DNA of 7,672 nt from Syntrophomonadaceae bacterium (GTDB taxonomy: Bacteria; Bacillota; Ch66; Ch109): the NCBI GenBank assembly GCA_012512295.1, contig JAAZDI010000322.1:1-7672 (forward strand), in the 5' to 3' direction. The position numbers and the translations under genes were made by a program. The stretch's first letter is position 1, and the number at the start of each line of letters is the position of its first letter. Positions 5,750-7,672 of the stretch are shown here, piece by piece. The notes under the pieces are model-generated. The model worked only from the letters and a program-made list of their open reading frames with translations, was not told the origin of the DNA and searched no databases.

Positions 5750-6619
5750 TTACATTCCAAAGCCGAGTACAAATACTGAGATAGTGATAAAAAACAGATT
5801 AATAAATATCCCCAGACCCCGCATCATATAGCCAGCACTCGCTGCATTTTGGTAAAGTTTCGAGGCGGACCCTAAGTTAATTAGAAAGACAGCCGCAGCA
5901 ATTACTGCTAAAAGAACAAGCTCACGTGGGGGGCCAGGGATACCTGCAGCCACAGCTGCTTGTACGGCACTAGGGAAAAAAGCTGCTAAATAGGTGATAA
6001 AGGCCAGAAGGCAGATCAAGTTTAGTCCAGCTAATCCCAGATAAACATTATCTTCGCTAGGTACTTTTTGGAGCAGCGACTCTTTGTTTTCATCAAGATT
6101 AATTATTTGGGCTATTAGATTAGTTTTTCGTTGAATGACATCCAAGAAACAATTTCCATGTACTGGGGTGATGCCAAAGACACCTTTATCGGTTCGCAGG
6201 ACAACCAAATTGTCTTCCAGTTGTGTTCCGATGATGGTCATAACCCCTAAGCCGGTTATATTAAAGGCACCTACATGATAACCAGGCCATCGTGCTCCAA
6301 AAACCCCCCAAACCTTAGGCATTCCAATTACTTTTTCGACTGTTTTTACCGAAGACCAGGGGATCACTTTCCGAAATAAACCCCACGTGATTTCAAGGGC
6401 TGAATCGGATATAACGTACTTAATATTAAAAAAAGATAATACAACATAAAGACTAATTAACGCGAACAAAGAAAAAGGGATAAAAAGCATTGCCTTAATT
6501 AAATTGCTTGATTCAGCCAGAGCATAGGTGAGCCCTCCAATTAGGCCAGTTGTGACAATTACATAAATCCCAAACCCCATAATTCCACCGAGAGTAGGTA
6601 TTGGTTTGAATTGCTCCAT
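5750..6619 (-). CDS. polytopic membrane protein with a PH-like domain, function unknown
   Basis: The predicted product has 289 residues. Hydrophobic segments lie at about 13-34 and 43-64 near the N-terminus and about 193-214, 233-250 and 268-288 near the C-terminus. Between them residues about 65-165 form a soluble beta-rich domain: YVISDSALEITWG, KVIPWSSVKTVEKV, PGYHVGAFN, then VVLRTDKGVFGITPVHGNCFLDVI. This order (short strand, 'IPW-S-V', 'PGYhvG-f', 'T-G-ygI-P') resembles bacterial PH-like domains of the bPH_5 type found in Firmicutes membrane proteins; that assignment is from memory of the pattern. Such proteins have no settled function. The ATG at 6619 has no ribosome binding site; see the orphan AAAGGAGG. 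An internal ATG at 6580 has GGTGG a few bases upstream and could be the true start, removing 13 residues. htrA lies upstream on the same strand but is separated by a terminator. Confidence 0.85.
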   Translation of the reverse strand: MEQFKPIPTLGGIMGFGIYVIVTTGLIGGLTYALAESSNLIKAMLFIPFSLFALISLYVVLSFFNIKYVISDSALEITWGLFRKVIPWSSVKTVEKVIGMPKVWGVFGARWPGYHVGAFNITGLGVMTIIGTQLEDNLVVLRTDKGVFGITPVHGNCFLDVIQRKTNLIAQIINLDENKESLLQKVPSEDNVYLGLAGLNLICLLAFITYLAAFFPSAVQAAVAAGIPGPPRELVLLAVIAAAVFLINLGSASKLYQNAASAGYMMRGLGIFINLFFITISVFVLGFGM

Positions 6620-6664
6620 GAATTTCGGCTGACCAACTTTACTATTAAATAAAGAGCCAGCCTG

Positions 6665-6672
6665 CCTCCTTT
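6665..6672 (-). promoter_or_regulatory. strong orphan ribosome binding site upstream of the PH-domain gene
   Basis: AAAGGAGG on the minus strand is a near-perfect Shine-Dalgarno sequence, but it is 45 bases from the ATG at 6619. No ATG, GTG or TTG in the gene's frame lies between them, although that frame is open. A CTG lies 4 bases after it in another frame, giving a short open stretch overlapping the gene start. It may serve a leader peptide, or the start codon that belonged to it has been lost. Confidence 0.4.
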
Positions 6673-6735
6673 CTTACCTAATAGTTAAGCCTTAAAACAA
6701 TGCCTGTAGAAAATTGTTTGTTACGAAAAATTGGA

Positions 6736-6753
6736 GTTCTATAGTGTTCTATA
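6736..6753. repeat. tandem GTTCTATA repeats with 10-base period
   Basis: GTTCTATA occurs at 6736-6743 and 6746-6753, ten bases apart, upstream of the PH-domain gene. Reverse-strand reading gives TATAGAAC twice, each containing a TATAGA that could act as a -10, though no good -35 is seen. Tandem operator half-sites or chance are both possible. Confidence 0.3.
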
Positions 6754-6819
6754 TCATTCGGAATTTAACTTCTTACATCCATTATCAAAATACTTGTTAG
6801 AAGTGAGGTTAATCTGTGA

Positions 6820-6853
6820 AATAAAAGGAAATAACAACCTGGCTAAGCCAGGT
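6820..6853 (-). terminator. rho-independent terminator of htrA
   Basis: ACCTGGC (6837-6843) and GCCAGGT (6847-6853) form a perfect 7 bp stem with a 3-base loop. On the minus strand it is followed by the T-rich run TGTTATTTCCTTTTATTT. It lies about 60 bases after the htrA stop, in the right orientation to end that transcript before the PH-domain gene. Confidence 0.75.
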
Positions 6854-6914
6854 CATATTTGTGCCTTAATGCTGCAAAGTAGTAAGATATAATTAAATTA
6901 ATAGGGTTTAATAA

Positions 6915-7672
6915 TTAGGGTTGCTCGCCCAGGGTAACTGTTATTTTATGTGTTTGCTTTTCGCGGTATATCTCTAAAACAACCTTATCTCCTGCTTGAT
7001 GATTCTTTAGTTTTTGTCGTAGGTCTTCGGGGTTGGTGACAACCTGATCGTCAATCCGCCGAATAACATCGCGCGATCGTAGGCCAGCCTTGTGTGCTGG
7101 ACTATTCGGAATAACCTCACTGATGAAGGCACCTTGGAGATCTGGCAAATCAAGGTAATGGGCAATTTCAGAAGTAACCTGCTGCATATAGACTCCTATA
7201 TAGGGTCGAATAACCTTACCTTTATTTATCAGATCATCAAGCACTTCTTTAGCGGTATTAATCGGAATAGCAAATCCGATTCCTTGCGCCTCGGCATTAA
7301 CTGCAGTATTAATACCGATGACTTCTCCCGCTAAATTGAGTAAAGGCCCACCACTGTTTCCAGGATTAATCGCTGCATCAGTCTGGATAAGGTTTCGGTA
7401 GAAACGATCTTCAATTTGAACAGGTCGACCAAGAGCACTGATTACCCCAGCAGTTACAGTGTGATCAAGACCGTATGGGTTGCCGATGGCAATTACCCAT
7501 TCGCCAGCTCGAATTGAATCGGAATCTCCGAGAGCAATATACGGCATTTCTTGATTAGTTTCCAGTTTCAAAACTGCCAGATCAAGTTCGTGGTCTGCTC
7601 CGACAACCTTCGCTGGGATAGGGTCATTAAAACCAATCGCTGTAACACTGATTTCAGTCGCATCACTAACCA
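6915..7672 (-). CDS. htrA: HtrA/DegP-type serine protease, C-terminal part (5' end beyond the window)
   Basis: About 251 residues are visible; the gene runs off the right edge, so the membrane anchor or signal and the catalytic His are not seen. HtrA proteases degrade or refold misfolded proteins at the cell envelope. Visible are DLAVLK with the catalytic Asp (fragment residue 30), AIGNPYGLDHTVTAGVISALGR, QTDAAINPGNSGGPL with the catalytic Ser (106), and GIGFAIPI of the trypsin-like domain. These are followed by one PDZ domain (about 156-249): RPYIGVYMQ, GAFISEVIPNSPAHKAGLRSRDVIRRIDDQ, and a final strand KITVTLG. A single PDZ and direct ending fit Firmicutes HtrA rather than the two-PDZ DegP of proteobacteria. 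An apparent TTG start at 7571 is spurious because conserved protease sequence continues upstream in the same frame. A terminator follows the gene. Confidence 0.95.
   Translation of the reverse strand, partial: VSDATEISVTAIGFNDPIPAKVVGADHELDLAVLKLETNQEMPYIALGDSDSIRAGEWVIAIGNPYGLDHTVTAGVISALGRPVQIEDRFYRNLIQTDAAINPGNSGGPLLNLAGEVIGINTAVNAEAQGIGFAIPINTAKEVLDDLINKGKVIRPYIGVYMQQVTSEIAHYLDLPDLQGAFISEVIPNSPAHKAGLRSRDVIRRIDDQVVTNPEDLRQKLKNHQAGDKVVLEIYREKQTHKITVTLGEQP

Noticed and set aside
7092..7334. Plus-strand open frame within htrA
   Set aside because: Antisense shadow of the PDZ and protease coding region.

Overview
The window looks like chromosomal DNA of a low-to-moderate GC Gram-positive bacterium, most likely an anaerobic member of the Firmicutes (Bacillota). 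The basis is indirect: sigma-A-like promoters with 16-17 bp spacers, strong purine-rich ribosome binding sites, GTG/TTG starts, an encoded CCA on the tRNA, a type II MurB and a two-subunit GlcD/GlcF oxidase of the kind common in anaerobic clostridia-like lineages. The exact genus cannot be read from this window.

Layout, left to right. A tRNA-Ala(CGC) gene has its own good promoter and a rho-independent terminator (79-240). It is followed by a short gap containing two GTTGCAAC palindromes one helical turn apart. A small two-helix membrane protein (395-649, minus) comes next. Then about 600 bases of AT-rich DNA have no convincing gene. A small tail-anchored membrane protein (1246-1560, plus) ends at a clear terminator. 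murB (1714-2652, minus) covers the whole family length but is broken by one in-frame TAA codon. A divergent intergenic region with back-to-back promoters separates murB from a tight two-gene operon on the plus strand: a glcD-like FAD oxidase (2918-4333) and a glcF-like Fe-S/CCG-domain subunit (4337-5656). Convergent to that operon are a polytopic membrane protein with a PH-like domain (5750-6619, minus) and the C-terminal two thirds of an HtrA/DegP serine protease (6915 to the right edge, minus), separated from each other by a terminator hairpin.

How they fit together. GlcD and GlcF form an oxidation module: FAD takes electrons from a 2-hydroxy acid (glycolate or D-lactate type) and passes them through two [4Fe-4S] clusters to the CCG-domain subunit and then to a membrane or soluble carrier. 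MurB (peptidoglycan precursor synthesis), HtrA (envelope proteolysis) and the small membrane proteins are unrelated housekeeping or envelope functions. I see no mobile element, CRISPR array or defence system. No undescribed multi-gene system is evident. The most notable anomaly is the interrupted murB reading frame, because MurB is normally essential.
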